This document shows positions 51,606 through 60,486 of a stretch of 64,000 nucleotides of DNA, piece after piece. Within the stretch, counting starts at the first letter, position 1, and every line of letters begins with the position of its first letter. The DNA is from an uncultured Hyphomonadaceae bacterium (GTDB lineage: Bacteria; Pseudomonadota; Alphaproteobacteria; Caulobacterales; Hyphomonadaceae). The translations under genes and the position numbers were made by a program. The stretch covers positions 209,171-273,170 of the forward strand of contig CAJXOF010000004.1 of assembly GCA_913057945.1 (NCBI GenBank), given 5' to 3'. The notes under the pieces were generated by a model. The model saw only the letters and a program-made list of their open reading frames with translations. It made no database searches and was not told the origin of the DNA.

Positions 51606-52781
51606 TTAATCCGGCGCCTTGGAGGCGGAGGGGTAGTAGGTCATGCGCACCAGAACGGCATCCGCCCCATCCTCCAGAGGGTCGAAAACGCGCTGAAACT
51701 GCGCGTTTGTACCGATCTCGTTGCACATAAGAAGGCCTGCGGACGCGTCCATGCCCTCCACACATCCCGCACGCGCGGACTCCGGCAGGGCGCTCAGGCG
51801 ATAGGTGCCGACATGTTCTCCATTCGGGCCGGCCACGTCTGGGTGGGTGGTTGAAACCCGGTAGACTTGTCCCAGCGACCAATCAGATTCCACGACATAA
51901 ACGGGCCTGGTGTCTGTCTCTGCAACAATGTTGAACACGGGATATGCTTGTTCTTCTGACGTCATTTTGTCAGGAACGACCTCATATCCCGAAAAGGCGG
52001 CCCGGATAGAAGTGGTGTTGAACGGTATGGCCCCCGTGACGCCCATCGCGCCGTCCGGCCCAATCGAAGCGACGGGAGAGGTTTGCTCGGCTTCGATGTT
52101 TTTCCTTTCGGCTTTGACGCGGGCAACATCTTTCAGAAAGTCTTTCACCGGTTCTCCCCTGGCGATTGACAAGTCGGTCCTGTATCCCCGGACGATACCA
52201 TCGGGGTCCACCAGAAAGTAGGAGGGGGTCCAGTTGATCTCCAATGCCTGGCGTAGGCTCGCATCGTCGTCGACCAGGGTCGGAAAGCTGTAGCCCTTCG
52301 AGTCGAAATAGGCCGCGACAGATCCGTGCTTGCCGAACATGTCCTTGGGATTTGTGCGATTGGTATTTTGAGGCGTGTGGATCGACAGGAAGTCGAGATC
52401 TGGGTCCTGTTCAATCGCGGTGACCAAAGCAGCTGTGTAGGGCGCATCGGCCATGCTGTCGCCGCACCAGAGCCCCCAGACGTGAATGATCGTCCAATTG
52501 TCCAGCGAAGCAGGATCAAAGGTCGCGCCATCCGCCATTTCACCAGATAGCGCGGGTAAGGGCTCTCCCAGCAGGGCGTGAGTGTATGGGCGGCCATCGG
52601 CATCCCGGGCAATGGTTTCACCCTTTCGGGCCTTGGCCGATTCCGGAGTCGGAGCACTAGCCGTCGTGAAGGATACCGCGCCTTGTGGATCGGTGCTTGC
52701 ACCGTGCTCATGGTGGCGAGGTACGGTTTCACATGCGGACAGCAAAACCAGTCCGGCAGCGGCTAAGATTGCGCGCTTCAT
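51606..52781 (-). CDS. Lipoprotein: thioredoxin-fold (CxxS) fused to a DUF1131-like domain
   Basis: 391 residues. A lipoprotein signal ends LLSAC (Cys17). Residues ~70-220 are TlpA-like: IIHVWGLWCGDS has C106 but Ser at 109 where the resolving Cys should be, and the cis-Pro loop is INWTPSYFLVD. Residues ~245-385 (GPDGAMGVTGAIPFNTTSIRAAFSGYEV ... AGCVEGMDASAGLLMCNE) resemble DUF1131 (YfeY-type sigma-E lipoproteins). The first domain cannot be a standard dithiol oxidoreductase; a monothiol exchange or binding role is inferred. It diverges from the TonB-dependent receptor gene. Confidence 0.7.
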   Translation of the reverse strand: MKRAILAAAGLVLLSACETVPRHHEHGASTDPQGAVSFTTASAPTPESAKARKGETIARDADGRPYTHALLGEPLPALSGEMADGATFDPASLDNWTIIHVWGLWCGDSMADAPYTAALVTAIEQDPDLDFLSIHTPQNTNRTNPKDMFGKHGSVAAYFDSKGYSFPTLVDDDASLRQALEINWTPSYFLVDPDGIVRGYRTDLSIARGEPVKDFLKDVARVKAERKNIEAEQTSPVASIGPDGAMGVTGAIPFNTTSIRAAFSGYEVVPDKMTSEEQAYPVFNIVAETDTRPVYVVESDWSLGQVYRVSTTHPDVAGPNGEHVGTYRLSALPESARAGCVEGMDASAGLLMCNEIGTNAQFQRVFDPLEDGADAVLVRMTYYPSASKAPD

Positions 52782-52869
52782 GGCAACTCCTTTGTAGATT
52801 ACCGGATCAAGGCTAGCACAAAGACGGGTTCCAACCGCAATATCCTCATCCTCACATCTGTACTGTCTC

Positions 52870-53069
52870 TCAAAACTTCAGCCCGCAACCAAAGGTCGCG
52901 TAAACATTCCCTCCGGTGGTGGGAGGTAGTTGAGCGCCAGATTGCTGCGGTGCAAAAGAAATGGTCAATCGATCATTTTTAGAACGATCACTCGAAATTT
53001 GATGTTCAAATACCCTGATCTCTCCTGAACCTGAACTGGGCATTACAGATTTCAGATTGGGAGAAAGAG
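52870..53069 (-). pseudogene. Possible remnant of an outer-membrane barrel C-terminus
   Basis: In the 288-base gap before the receptor gene, the minus strand reads in frame (roughly 53009 to 52870) VFEHQISSDRSKNDRLTISF ... GGNVYATFGCGLKF and then stops. The ending alternates hydrophobic residues and finishes in Phe, like the C-terminal beta-signal of outer-membrane barrels. There is no plausible start upstream, since the frame runs into the receptor gene on the other strand. It may be a decayed gene tail or chance. Confidence 0.25.
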
Positions 53070-55469
53070 ATGACCACATTAAAAAAGCGGCAGGGGTGGT
53101 TGCCGAAAACACCATTTGTGTTGGGGGCAGTCTTGGGTGCTGCGAGCTTGGCCCTGCCGGCAGTTGCACAGGAAGAAGAGGCCCCAGAAGAGGCGCGGTT
53201 TGAGGCCGTGGTGGTGGAAGGTCGCCGCGTCTCGCAAACAGATCTGGCCATCGGGCAAGGTGAGGCAAGCAACACGGTTGCGGTGACTCGCAAGGAATTG
53301 CTGTCGGCGCCCTCCGGCATTTCCGGTCTCAAGATGCTGGAATCGCTTCCGGGGTTCAACGTCCAGACCGATGGCGCGCTAGGGCTCTATGAGTTCGGCA
53401 ACTCCGTTACCGTTCGTGCCTTCAATCTCCAGCAGATAGGCTTCGTTCTGGACGGTGTGCCGATGGGCCGGTCGGACGCGTTCGGGGGCAGCCCGATCTT
53501 CCGCTATGTGGACAATGAAAACCTCGGCTCTGTTGTGGCCTCGCCGGGCGCGGGCGATGTGTCCCTGCCCAGCTATGCATCGCTCGGCCCAATCGTGTCC
53601 TACAATACGATTGCACCGTCCGACGAAGCGGGCGGCATGCTCTCCTACACACTGGGCGACGACGATCTCCAGAGGACCTTTGTCAAACTCGAGACCGGGG
53701 ACATCAATGGCTTTTCGGCCTATATCAGCCGGTCCAAGACAGACAGCGATCTGTGGAGGGGGCCCGGCACGATCGACCGTGAGCATATTGAAGGCAAGGT
53801 GCGATACGAGTTTGATGCCGACACATTCGTCACGGCGTCTTATGTTTCGAACGATTTCTTCGATTATGATTCCCCGTCCAACTCTCGCGCCGGATTTGAG
53901 GCGGTGGGGACCGATTACGGATATTCGGAAACCTTGCCGGAAGGATGTATTTCTCCGGTCAGTGTCGACTTCAACAATGATGGTGTCATCAATGATGCCG
54001 ACTATGTTCCGCTCCAGACAGGCGGTTGCACCGGATATTATCAGGATCGTGTGAACATCCGTCAGGACAGTCTCTACGCCCTCAATTTTGAATCCGACCT
54101 CGTGGAAGGCCTCAGCACGAAGGCCACGCTCTACTACGAGGACAAGGACGGTTTCGGCGTGTCACCGGACGGCTATGGCAACACACTGAGCCGCTATCAG
54201 GACCAGGTGGAAGTCGGCCTGGATGTCACGCATCCGCGCGGCGTCCAGTACGGGTTCTCGGGCGTAGGTGGCACACGGAAGGGTGCCGTTCTCGGGTTTG
54301 AATGGGAACTCGCCAACCACACGATTGAAGCGGGCGGCTGGTATGAGGAAGACGAATATCACCGGACCCAGAAACGCCTGAACAATGCCGACGGCAGCGC
54401 GGATGGCGCGGTCCTGTTTGATGAAGTGGCCTATTATCGGCGCGACTACGTGTCGGTTCGGGACACGATGCAATATTATCTCAAGGACACGATCAGCCTG
54501 ATGGAGGACCGCCTGAATGTCGAAGTGGGCGCCAAGCTGCTCGACATCGACTATTCCCTTGATGGATATCGTGACTATGCGGACTATGCCATTCGGGTAG
54601 GCGGTGCGGGAGGCGGCGACACGCTTCCAGGTTACGGGCCGCAAAGTGTCTCCGCCACCTATACGAGCGACCTGCTTCCAAATTTGGGGGCAGTGTACGA
54701 CCTCAACGAGACCGATCAGGTGTTTGCGTCCTTCTCCATGAACTATGCGTTGCCGCGCGGCGCGGACGACATCTTTTCGACGGCGACGAGCTTTGTCGCT
54801 CCGGCACCCGACGCAGAAGAATCGACCAATTACGAAATTGGCCTGCGAACCAATCGGGCCACCTTCAACGGCGCGGTCGCAGCCTTCTATACCTCGTTTG
54901 ACAACCGTCTCGTGACCGGGAATGTGATCAATCCGGCGACGCTCCAGCCGGAATCCTTCTCGGTGAATGCCGGTTCGACCACGGCCTATGGTGTCGAGGT
55001 GTCGGGTGTGTGGCAGCCGGAAATGTTCGATCGCAAGCTCTATGGCGACGTGAACCTGACCTATAATAATGCGACCAATGATGACGCCTTCCTGGACAAT
55101 CCATCCGGCAACTTGCTGGCGGACAGCCCGGAATGGATCTTCAGCGGCGGCATCACCTGGGAGCCGACTGAATGGTTCGTCGGAAACCTGTCGACGAAAT
55201 ATACCGGCGACCGCTACGCTGATTTCAGGGAAGCTGCAGACAGTCCTGGCAACAAGATGGAGGGCTATTTCCTGTGGAGCGCCTATGCGGATATTGGCGG
55301 CCCGAACAATTTCGGCCTGCCTGAGAATGTCAGTCTTCGTCTGAACGTGGACAACATCTTCGATGAGGACACGCTGGCCTTCACGTTCACCACGACTGGT
55401 GGCGGCGATGCCTTCTTCCGTCCCCTCAATCCACGCACGGTTCAGGCCACGCTGACGGTAGCCTTCTAG
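53070..55469 (+). CDS. TonB-dependent outer-membrane receptor
   Basis: 799 residues. A long signal peptide (to about 34, LPAVAQ) is followed by the TonB-box-like VVVEG and a plug domain (SGLKMLESLPGFNV, VTVRAFNLQQIGFVLDGVPMG). A 22-strand barrel ends NPRTVQATLTVAF. In the region expected to be an extracellular loop, residues 300-311 (DFNNDGVINDAD) match an EF-hand/dockerin calcium loop, flanked by C293 and C320. Ligand unknown. Its own strong terminator follows. The start has GGGAGAAAGAG upstream. Confidence 0.9.
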   Translation: MTTLKKRQGWLPKTPFVLGAVLGAASLALPAVAQEEEAPEEARFEAVVVEGRRVSQTDLAIGQGEASNTVAVTRKELLSAPSGISGLKMLESLPGFNVQTDGALGLYEFGNSVTVRAFNLQQIGFVLDGVPMGRSDAFGGSPIFRYVDNENLGSVVASPGAGDVSLPSYASLGPIVSYNTIAPSDEAGGMLSYTLGDDDLQRTFVKLETGDINGFSAYISRSKTDSDLWRGPGTIDREHIEGKVRYEFDADTFVTASYVSNDFFDYDSPSNSRAGFEAVGTDYGYSETLPEGCISPVSVDFNNDGVINDADYVPLQTGGCTGYYQDRVNIRQDSLYALNFESDLVEGLSTKATLYYEDKDGFGVSPDGYGNTLSRYQDQVEVGLDVTHPRGVQYGFSGVGGTRKGAVLGFEWELANHTIEAGGWYEEDEYHRTQKRLNNADGSADGAVLFDEVAYYRRDYVSVRDTMQYYLKDTISLMEDRLNVEVGAKLLDIDYSLDGYRDYADYAIRVGGAGGGDTLPGYGPQSVSATYTSDLLPNLGAVYDLNETDQVFASFSMNYALPRGADDIFSTATSFVAPAPDAEESTNYEIGLRTNRATFNGAVAAFYTSFDNRLVTGNVINPATLQPESFSVNAGSTTAYGVEVSGVWQPEMFDRKLYGDVNLTYNNATNDDAFLDNPSGNLLADSPEWIFSGGITWEPTEWFVGNLSTKYTGDRYADFREAADSPGNKMEGYFLWSAYADIGGPNNFGLPENVSLRLNVDNIFDEDTLAFTFTTTGGGDAFFRPLNPRTVQATLTVAF

Positions 55470-55491
55470 GCTTCCCAAGCCCTAGACAAGG

Positions 55492-55524
55492 AAAGCCCCC
55501 GGTCCGAGGACCGGGGGCTTTTTT
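55492..55524 (+). terminator. Strong rho-independent terminator of the TonB-receptor gene
   Basis: AAAGCCCCCGGTCC (55492-55505) pairs perfectly with GGACCGGGGGCTTT and runs into a T-run (six T ending 55524). It separates the receptor from the convergent thiolase gene. Confidence 0.92.
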
Positions 55525-55546
55525 CATTGGATGATGGGGAAGGGGG

Positions 55547-56755
55547 TTAGCTGAAGATCTCGAAGAGACCGGCTGCGCCCATGCCGCCGCCGATGCACAT
55601 CGTGACGACGCCATATTTCGCGCCGCGACGCTGGCCTTCCATCAGCATCGAACCCGTGCAGCGTGCGCCGGTCATGCCGAAGGGGTGGCCGATGGAGATC
55701 GAGCCGCCATTCACATTGTACTTTTCGGGATCAATACCGAGACGGTCGCGGCTGTAGAGGCACTGCGAGGCGAAGGCTTCGTTAAGTTCCCAGAGGTCGA
55801 TGTCGTCAACCTTCAGGCCGTGACGCTCCAGCAGGCGTGGCACCGCGAACACTGGACCGATGCCCATTTCGTCCGGATCACAGCCAGCGACGTTGAAGCC
55901 GACGAAACGGCCGAGCGGCTTCAGGCCGCGCTTCTCGGCTTCCTTGGCTTCCATCACGACGACGGCTGCGGAGCCGTCCGACAGTTGGGATGCGTTACCG
56001 GCGGTGACATATTTGCCTTCCTTGACGACCATGCCGCCGGAGAAGACCGGCTTCAGGCCGGAAAGGCTCTCAAACGTCGTGCCCGGGCGGTTGCACTCGT
56101 CGCGATCACATACGACTTCCTGCAGTGTCTCTTCGCCGGTTTCCTTGTTGACCAGTTTCATCGTGGTTTTCAGCGGCACGATTTCCTCGGCCATGTAGCC
56201 TTTCTCCTGGAAAGCGGCAGTGCGCTTCTGGGATTCGGCAGAATACTGGTCCTGGTATTCGCGGCTGACGCCATAACGGTCAGCGACGATCTCAGCGGTC
56301 TCGATCATGGTCATCCAGATCGCGGGCCATTTCTTCATCAGCTCGTCTTCGGTGTAGCGGTGCAGGTTCATGTGGCCGCTGCGGGAGACAAGAGAGAGGG
56401 ATTCAACGCCGCCGCCGATGGCAACAGGCGCGCCTTCATTGATGACCGTGTGGGCGGCGTTGGCAATCGCCTGCAGGCCAGACGAACAGAAACGGTTGAT
56501 TGTGGCACCGGACGTCGTGGATGGGCAGCCGGCCCAGAGCGCGGCGTTGCGGGCCACATTGTGTCCGGTCGCGCCTTCAGGCTGCGCGCAGCCAAGGAAC
56601 ACGTCTTCGACCAGACCGGCCTCGATGCCGGCGCGATCAAGGGCGCCTTTGATGGCCGTGCCGGCCATCGTGATCCCGTGTGTGTTGTTCAGTGAGCCCC
56701 GGTTGGCTTTGGCCATGCCTGTACGGGCATAGGAAACGATTACGGCTTCACGCAT
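55547..56755 (-). CDS. Thiolase (acetyl-CoA C-acyltransferase)
   Basis: 402 residues; start chosen at [12 protein letters not shown] behind GGAGGATACCTC. The nucleophilic Cys is in [16 protein letters not shown]. The catalytic His is in [10 protein letters not shown] and the second Cys in [14 protein letters not shown]. The overall form is a degradative (beta-oxidation) thiolase rather than biosynthetic, although direction cannot be read from sequence. Acyl-CoA dehydrogenase and enoyl-CoA hydratase genes elsewhere in the window could feed the same pathway. Confidence 0.94.
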   Translation of the reverse strand: MREAVIVSYARTGMAKANRGSLNNTHGITMAGTAIKGALDRAGIEAGLVEDVFLGCAQPEGATGHNVARNAALWAGCPSTTSGATINRFCSSGLQAIANAAHTVINEGAPVAIGGGVESLSLVSRSGHMNLHRYTEDELMKKWPAIWMTMIETAEIVADRYGVSREYQDQYSAESQKRTAAFQEKGYMAEEIVPLKTTMKLVNKETGEETLQEVVCDRDECNRPGTTFESLSGLKPVFSGGMVVKEGKYVTAGNASQLSDGSAAVVVMEAKEAEKRGLKPLGRFVGFNVAGCDPDEMGIGPVFAVPRLLERHGLKVDDIDLWELNEAFASQCLYSRDRLGIDPEKYNVNGGSISIGHPFGMTGARCTGSMLMEGQRRGAKYGVVTMCIGGGMGAAGLFEIFS

Positions 56756-56863
56756 GAGGTATCCTCCAGTGTATGCGATGCTTGTTGCGGCGCACACTAA
56801 TCAGGAGATTGCGGCAAAGCCAGCCTTACCTTTGCGTAAACGGAACTCGGGCCCGGCGCTTTC

Positions 56864-57394
56864 CTACCCGCGATTGCCGTCTTCGAAACCTGCGAGGGTC
56901 CATTCGGCGAATTCGGCGATATTCCCGCCGCGGAACAGGAAACCGGCGACGCCCGCCGCGCGCGCGGCGGCCATGTCGGTTTCCTTGTCGCCGATGAGAA
57001 AACTTTGCTCACGTTTGACCGGGAATTCGGACATGGCCGCCAGGAGCATGCCGGGATTGGGTTTCCGGTCGAAACTGGCCTTTCGATAAGCCGGATTCTC
57101 GCCCTCTTCATGGAAGGGGCAGTGGTAGATCCGGTCAATGCGCGCACCCTGTTGGGCCAGTTCGGCCAACATCCAGTCATGTAGCGTGTGCATGTCTGAC
57201 TCTGTGTAATAGTTGCGGGCAATTCCCGACTGGTTCGTCACCACGAAGACGTACCAGTTCCGGGCATTGAAGGCGGCGATCGCTTCTGCAGCTCCGGGAA
57301 CCCATTCGAAATCCTCCACACGACTGACATAGCCTTTGTCGACGTTAATCACGCCGTCTCGATCGAGGAACAGGGCAGGTCGGGAAGCGCTCAT
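56864..57394 (-). CDS. gmhB: GmhB-like HAD phosphatase (heptose-1,7-bisphosphate 7-phosphatase type)
   Basis: 176 residues from MSASRPALFLDRDGVIN. HAD motif I is D11-x-D13; TNQSGIAR is motif II; RKPNPGM and LIGDKETDMAAARAAG carry motifs III/IV. GmhB trims the heptose precursor of LPS core. The zinc loop is degenerate: CPFH keeps C92/H95, but the second pair (CxC in E. coli) is SFD here. A longer start at 57484 would add a Cys-rich leader (CECCNC); I chose the shorter form because it matches the family N-terminus. HisB-type phosphatase is the alternative. Confidence 0.8.
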   Translation of the reverse strand: MSASRPALFLDRDGVINVDKGYVSRVEDFEWVPGAAEAIAAFNARNWYVFVVTNQSGIARNYYTESDMHTLHDWMLAELAQQGARIDRIYHCPFHEEGENPAYRKASFDRKPNPGMLLAAMSEFPVKREQSFLIGDKETDMAAARAAGVAGFLFRGGNIAEFAEWTLAGFEDGNRG

Positions 57395-57537
57395 CCCGCC
57401 GGTCTTTGCCCGCAGTTTCTCGCAGTTGCAACACTCGCACTTGTGGTAAATTTTCTGGACCTCTTGGCCGAAAAGCGATCTCATCCTTGATGGAGGGGCC
57501 GTCAGAGCCCCCCTAAATGCCTAAGGGAGGGCAAATT

Positions 57538-57822
57538 ATGGAAGACATTGTACCGCTCATTCTGAGCGCTATCGGCGGCCTTGTGGTCGGCCCGCTCGTG
57601 TCACGACTGACCGGCGGCGGCGGCACCGGCGGACTGATTGGGGGAATTGTCGGCGGCATTGGGGCCCATTACGGGCTGGACGCGGCCAATATCCAGGTGC
57701 TGGGCGATGCGACTGCCAGCGCGACATCTCCGATGAACATCATCAACACGCTGCTTGAAGGCGGCGTCGGGGGGGGCATTGTCGGCGTACTGGCCGGCCT
57801 GCTGATGAAGCCGAAAAGCTAA
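57538..57822 (+). CDS. Small Gly-rich hydrophobic protein
   Basis: 94 residues; not recognised. AAGGGAGGG precedes the ATG. IVPLILSAIGGLVVGPLVSRL, the glycine run TGGGGTGGLIGGIVGGIGAHYGL and a C-terminal GGVGGGIVGVLAGLLMKPK suggest two or three membrane-associated glycine-zipper helices. It lies between divergent/convergent neighbours as an independent unit. Confidence 0.7.
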   Translation: MEDIVPLILSAIGGLVVGPLVSRLTGGGGTGGLIGGIVGGIGAHYGLDAANIQVLGDATASATSPMNIINTLLEGGVGGGIVGVLAGLLMKPKS

Positions 57823-57868
57823 ACACCTACCGGAAATCATGTTGAAGTCGGCTCCGTGGGGGTCGGCT

Positions 57869-59122
57869 TCATTCGTCTGAGGGAAGCGCGTCCTTGTTGG
57901 CCTGCACCCCGCGCAGGAACGGGATGATGGCAAGGGCTGTCAGAACACCTGCCAGCAGGAAAGCAGCCCCCGGAAAGCGGAAGGGTGTGCCCTCTTCGGT
58001 AAAATAGAAGAGCGCGCCGGACATGATCAGCGGGCCGAAGATCATGGCGAAGGAATTCAGGCTGGCCGATGCCCCCTGCAATTCGCCCTGTGCGTTGCGC
58101 GGTGTCACCGATGACATCAGCGAGTTGAGCGTAGGGCTCGCGACGCCGCCGAGCGCGCCGAGCGGGATGATCAGGTAGACTACCCATCCGGCGCCCGCGA
58201 ATCCATACAGGACCAGCGCGATTGCATTGATGGCGATGCCGTAGAGCGTGGTGCGAACTGCGCCGAGCCGTTTCAGGACGATGCCGATCAGCCCGGCCTG
58301 CACCACGGCGGCGCCCAATCCCACAAGGCCGAGCGACAGGCCAATTTCCTTTGGGGACCAGTCATACCGGATTTCGCCATGCACCGACCAGGTCGCCGGA
58401 TAGACGGTATGGGCGAAGAAGAAGATACCTGCCGCGACGAGGAACCAGGACACATGTGGCAGCTTCGAGAAATGTTTCACGGCGCCGAACGGGTTTGACC
58501 GCGCCATTACGAATGGACGGCGATGTTCCCGGTCCAGCGATTCCGGCAGCACGAAGGAGCCATAGGCGAAGTTCAGAAGGGCGAGCCCCGCTGCGGCAAA
58601 GAACGGCGCGCGCGCGTCAATATCTCCGAGGAAGCCGCCCATGACGGGTCCGAAGACGAAGCCAAAGCCGAAGGCAGCCCCGACCATGCCAAACGCCTTG
58701 CCGCGATTCTCCGGTTCGGTGACGTCCGCGATATAGGCATTGGCGGTCGCAGAGGTCGCCCCGGAAATGCCGGACAGGGCGCGGCCCAGGAAGAGCAGCC
58801 AGATCGAATTGGCAAATCCCATGATCAGGAAGTCCAGGGACAGGGTCGCAATCGAGGCGAGCAGTACGGGGCGTCGCCCAAACCGGTCCGACAGGGCGCC
58901 CAGCATGGGGCCGAACAGGAAATTCATGAAGGCATAGGTTGCGCCGAGGCCGCCAATATAGAGCGTGGACCGCTCAGCGCTGATGTTGCCGAGTTCCTGA
59001 ACCAGTGTCGGCACGACGGGAATGATCAAGCCGAAGGCCAGCATATCGATCGCGACCGTGATGATCACGAACATGAAGGCATTTTTGCCATGGTGCGCGG
59101 CAGTCGGGGCTGATTCAGTCAT
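57869..59122 (-). CDS. MFS drug-efflux transporter, TetA-like (DHA1)
   Basis: 417 residues, 12 helices. Motif A appears as GALSDRFGRRPVLL, motif B as LGRALSGISGATSATANAYIADVT, and AFGFGFVFGPVMGGFLG is motif C of drug/H+ antiporters of the 12-TMS TetA(A/B/C) branch. Ability to export tetracycline is not implied; chromosomal homologues often have other substrates. It diverges from the GNAT gene with little space. Confidence 0.85.
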   Translation of the reverse strand: MTESAPTAAHHGKNAFMFVIITVAIDMLAFGLIIPVVPTLVQELGNISAERSTLYIGGLGATYAFMNFLFGPMLGALSDRFGRRPVLLASIATLSLDFLIMGFANSIWLLFLGRALSGISGATSATANAYIADVTEPENRGKAFGMVGAAFGFGFVFGPVMGGFLGDIDARAPFFAAAGLALLNFAYGSFVLPESLDREHRRPFVMARSNPFGAVKHFSKLPHVSWFLVAAGIFFFAHTVYPATWSVHGEIRYDWSPKEIGLSLGLVGLGAAVVQAGLIGIVLKRLGAVRTTLYGIAINAIALVLYGFAGAGWVVYLIIPLGALGGVASPTLNSLMSSVTPRNAQGELQGASASLNSFAMIFGPLIMSGALFYFTEEGTPFRFPGAAFLLAGVLTALAIIPFLRGVQANKDALPSDE

Positions 59123-59237
59123 GCGCGCATCTGGCCGCAGCCGCGGGGTGGGTCAATGCGTTTATGCCCGTGATGACAGGGGTATATCGCCGCGTGAAGT
59201 CTTGTCGCGTGCACCGTGTTGTGGCCCCCTCTGTTGC

Positions 59238-59867
59238 ATGGCAGACGGAATACCCATCACACGGCAGGAGGTGTCGCCCGAACGGGCCGACGAAATCCGC
59301 GATCATGTCCGCCGGGCCGAACGGCTCGGAGATACGCCCGACGCATCGCGGCTGGCGGTCCCTGCAGATGCGGCGGGGCTGTTCGCGCTCCTGTCAGATC
59401 CTGCCGTCTATGCGCCCATTTATACTTTGCCGCGTCCCCTGACCGAAGCGAGCGTCGGCGCGTTCATCCAGCAACACCTTGAGGAGCGCGAAGCCGGGAC
59501 GGGCCTTCTGTTCGTGCGTGCGGCAGAAGACGGGCAGATCATGGGATACAGCGATGTTCAGGTCTGGCCGCATTGGGCTGCGGGTGAACTGGGCGGCGCA
59601 CTGCACCCGTCACAGCATGCCAAGGGGCAGGGGACACGGGGCGCGGCGGCCAGTTTCACCTGGATGTTCGAGGCACTCGACCTGGACCTGTTGTGCGAAA
59701 CGGCCAGTCTGGAGAACGTCCCGACGCAGCGCATGCTGGACGGGATGGGCTTTGCCCGGATGGGTGAGATCGAGAGCGTGCGGCCGGACGGGTCGCGACG
59801 TCGGTCCCTGGTCTGGGAGATGACCCGCGCCGACTGGCGAACCGCGCAGGGTGGGGGCCAGCCTTAA
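59238..59867 (+). CDS. GNAT-family N-acetyltransferase (RimJ/RimL-like)
   Basis: 209 residues. The start chosen is the ATG of MADGIPIT, which lies in a family-like position but has no good ribosome site; earlier codons of the frame run into the divergent MFS gene. The fold shows LSDPAVYAPIYTLPRPLTEASVGAFIQQHLEE, GGALHPSQHAKGQGTRGAA (acetyl-CoA loop) and ETASLENVPTQRMLDGMGFARMGE, which are typical of the RimJ/RimL group. Target unknown. Confidence 0.8.
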   Translation: MADGIPITRQEVSPERADEIRDHVRRAERLGDTPDASRLAVPADAAGLFALLSDPAVYAPIYTLPRPLTEASVGAFIQQHLEEREAGTGLLFVRAAEDGQIMGYSDVQVWPHWAAGELGGALHPSQHAKGQGTRGAAASFTWMFEALDLDLLCETASLENVPTQRMLDGMGFARMGEIESVRPDGSRRRSLVWEMTRADWRTAQGGGQP

Positions 59868-59922
59868 CAGCACACGAAAGGCCAGTTAAGGATAAAGGGC
59901 TCAACCCGGAGGGCCTTCGACT

Positions 59923-60486
59923 GTGCTGATCTATTTCATACTCGGCCTCGTGGCCGTCCTCATCGTGTTCGGCGTGTTGATCTACAATCGGCTCGTCAGC
60001 CGGTCGCAGATGGCCGACAATGGCTGGTCGGATATCGACGTCCAGCTGAAGCGCCGCGCCAATCTCATTCCCCAACTGGTCAGCACAGTGCAGGGCTATG
60101 CATCGCATGAGCGGGAGCTGTTCGCCGACGTGGCCGAAAAGCGGGCGCGGGCCCTCGCGGCAGGCGATGACCTTGCCAGCCGGGGCGCGGCGGAAAGCGC
60201 CTTGTCCCAACCTGTGGCGCGCCTGATGGCGGTGGCTGAGGACTATCCCGAGATGAAGGCGAGCGGAAACTTCCTTGAACTCCAGAAGGAACTTGCGGAC
60301 ACCGAAGACAAGATCGAGATGGCGCGCCGGTTCTATAATGGCGCGGTCCGGGAACTGAATACGAGCGTGCAGAGCTTTCCGGCCAATCTGTTGGCAAGTC
60401 CCTTGGGGTTTCGGCAGCGCGCCTATTTCGAAGTCGACATGGCCGACCGGGCGCTGCCCCAGATCGATATGGGAGGCGCTTCATGA
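59923..60486 (+). CDS. LemA family membrane protein
   Basis: 187 residues with GTG start and CGGAGG upstream. One N-terminal helix ([21 protein letters not shown]) is followed by the coiled helical domain with [31 protein letters not shown] and [23 protein letters not shown]. It forms a pair with a DUF2207 gene (4-base overlap), a widespread arrangement of unknown function in envelope biology. Confidence 0.92.
   Translation: MLIYFILGLVAVLIVFGVLIYNRLVSRSQMADNGWSDIDVQLKRRANLIPQLVSTVQGYASHERELFADVAEKRARALAAGDDLASRGAAESALSQPVARLMAVAEDYPEMKASGNFLELQKELADTEDKIEMARRFYNGAVRELNTSVQSFPANLLASPLGFRQRAYFEVDMADRALPQIDMGGAS

Noticed and set aside
52990..53020. tRNA T-loop-like string (GTTCAAATAC)
   Set aside because: The T-loop consensus is broken and no acceptor or anticodon stem can be drawn around it.
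54162..55478. 438-codon minus-strand frame opposite the TonB receptor
   Set aside because: The plus strand encodes a complete barrel protein with signal peptide and terminator; the antisense frame has no motif.
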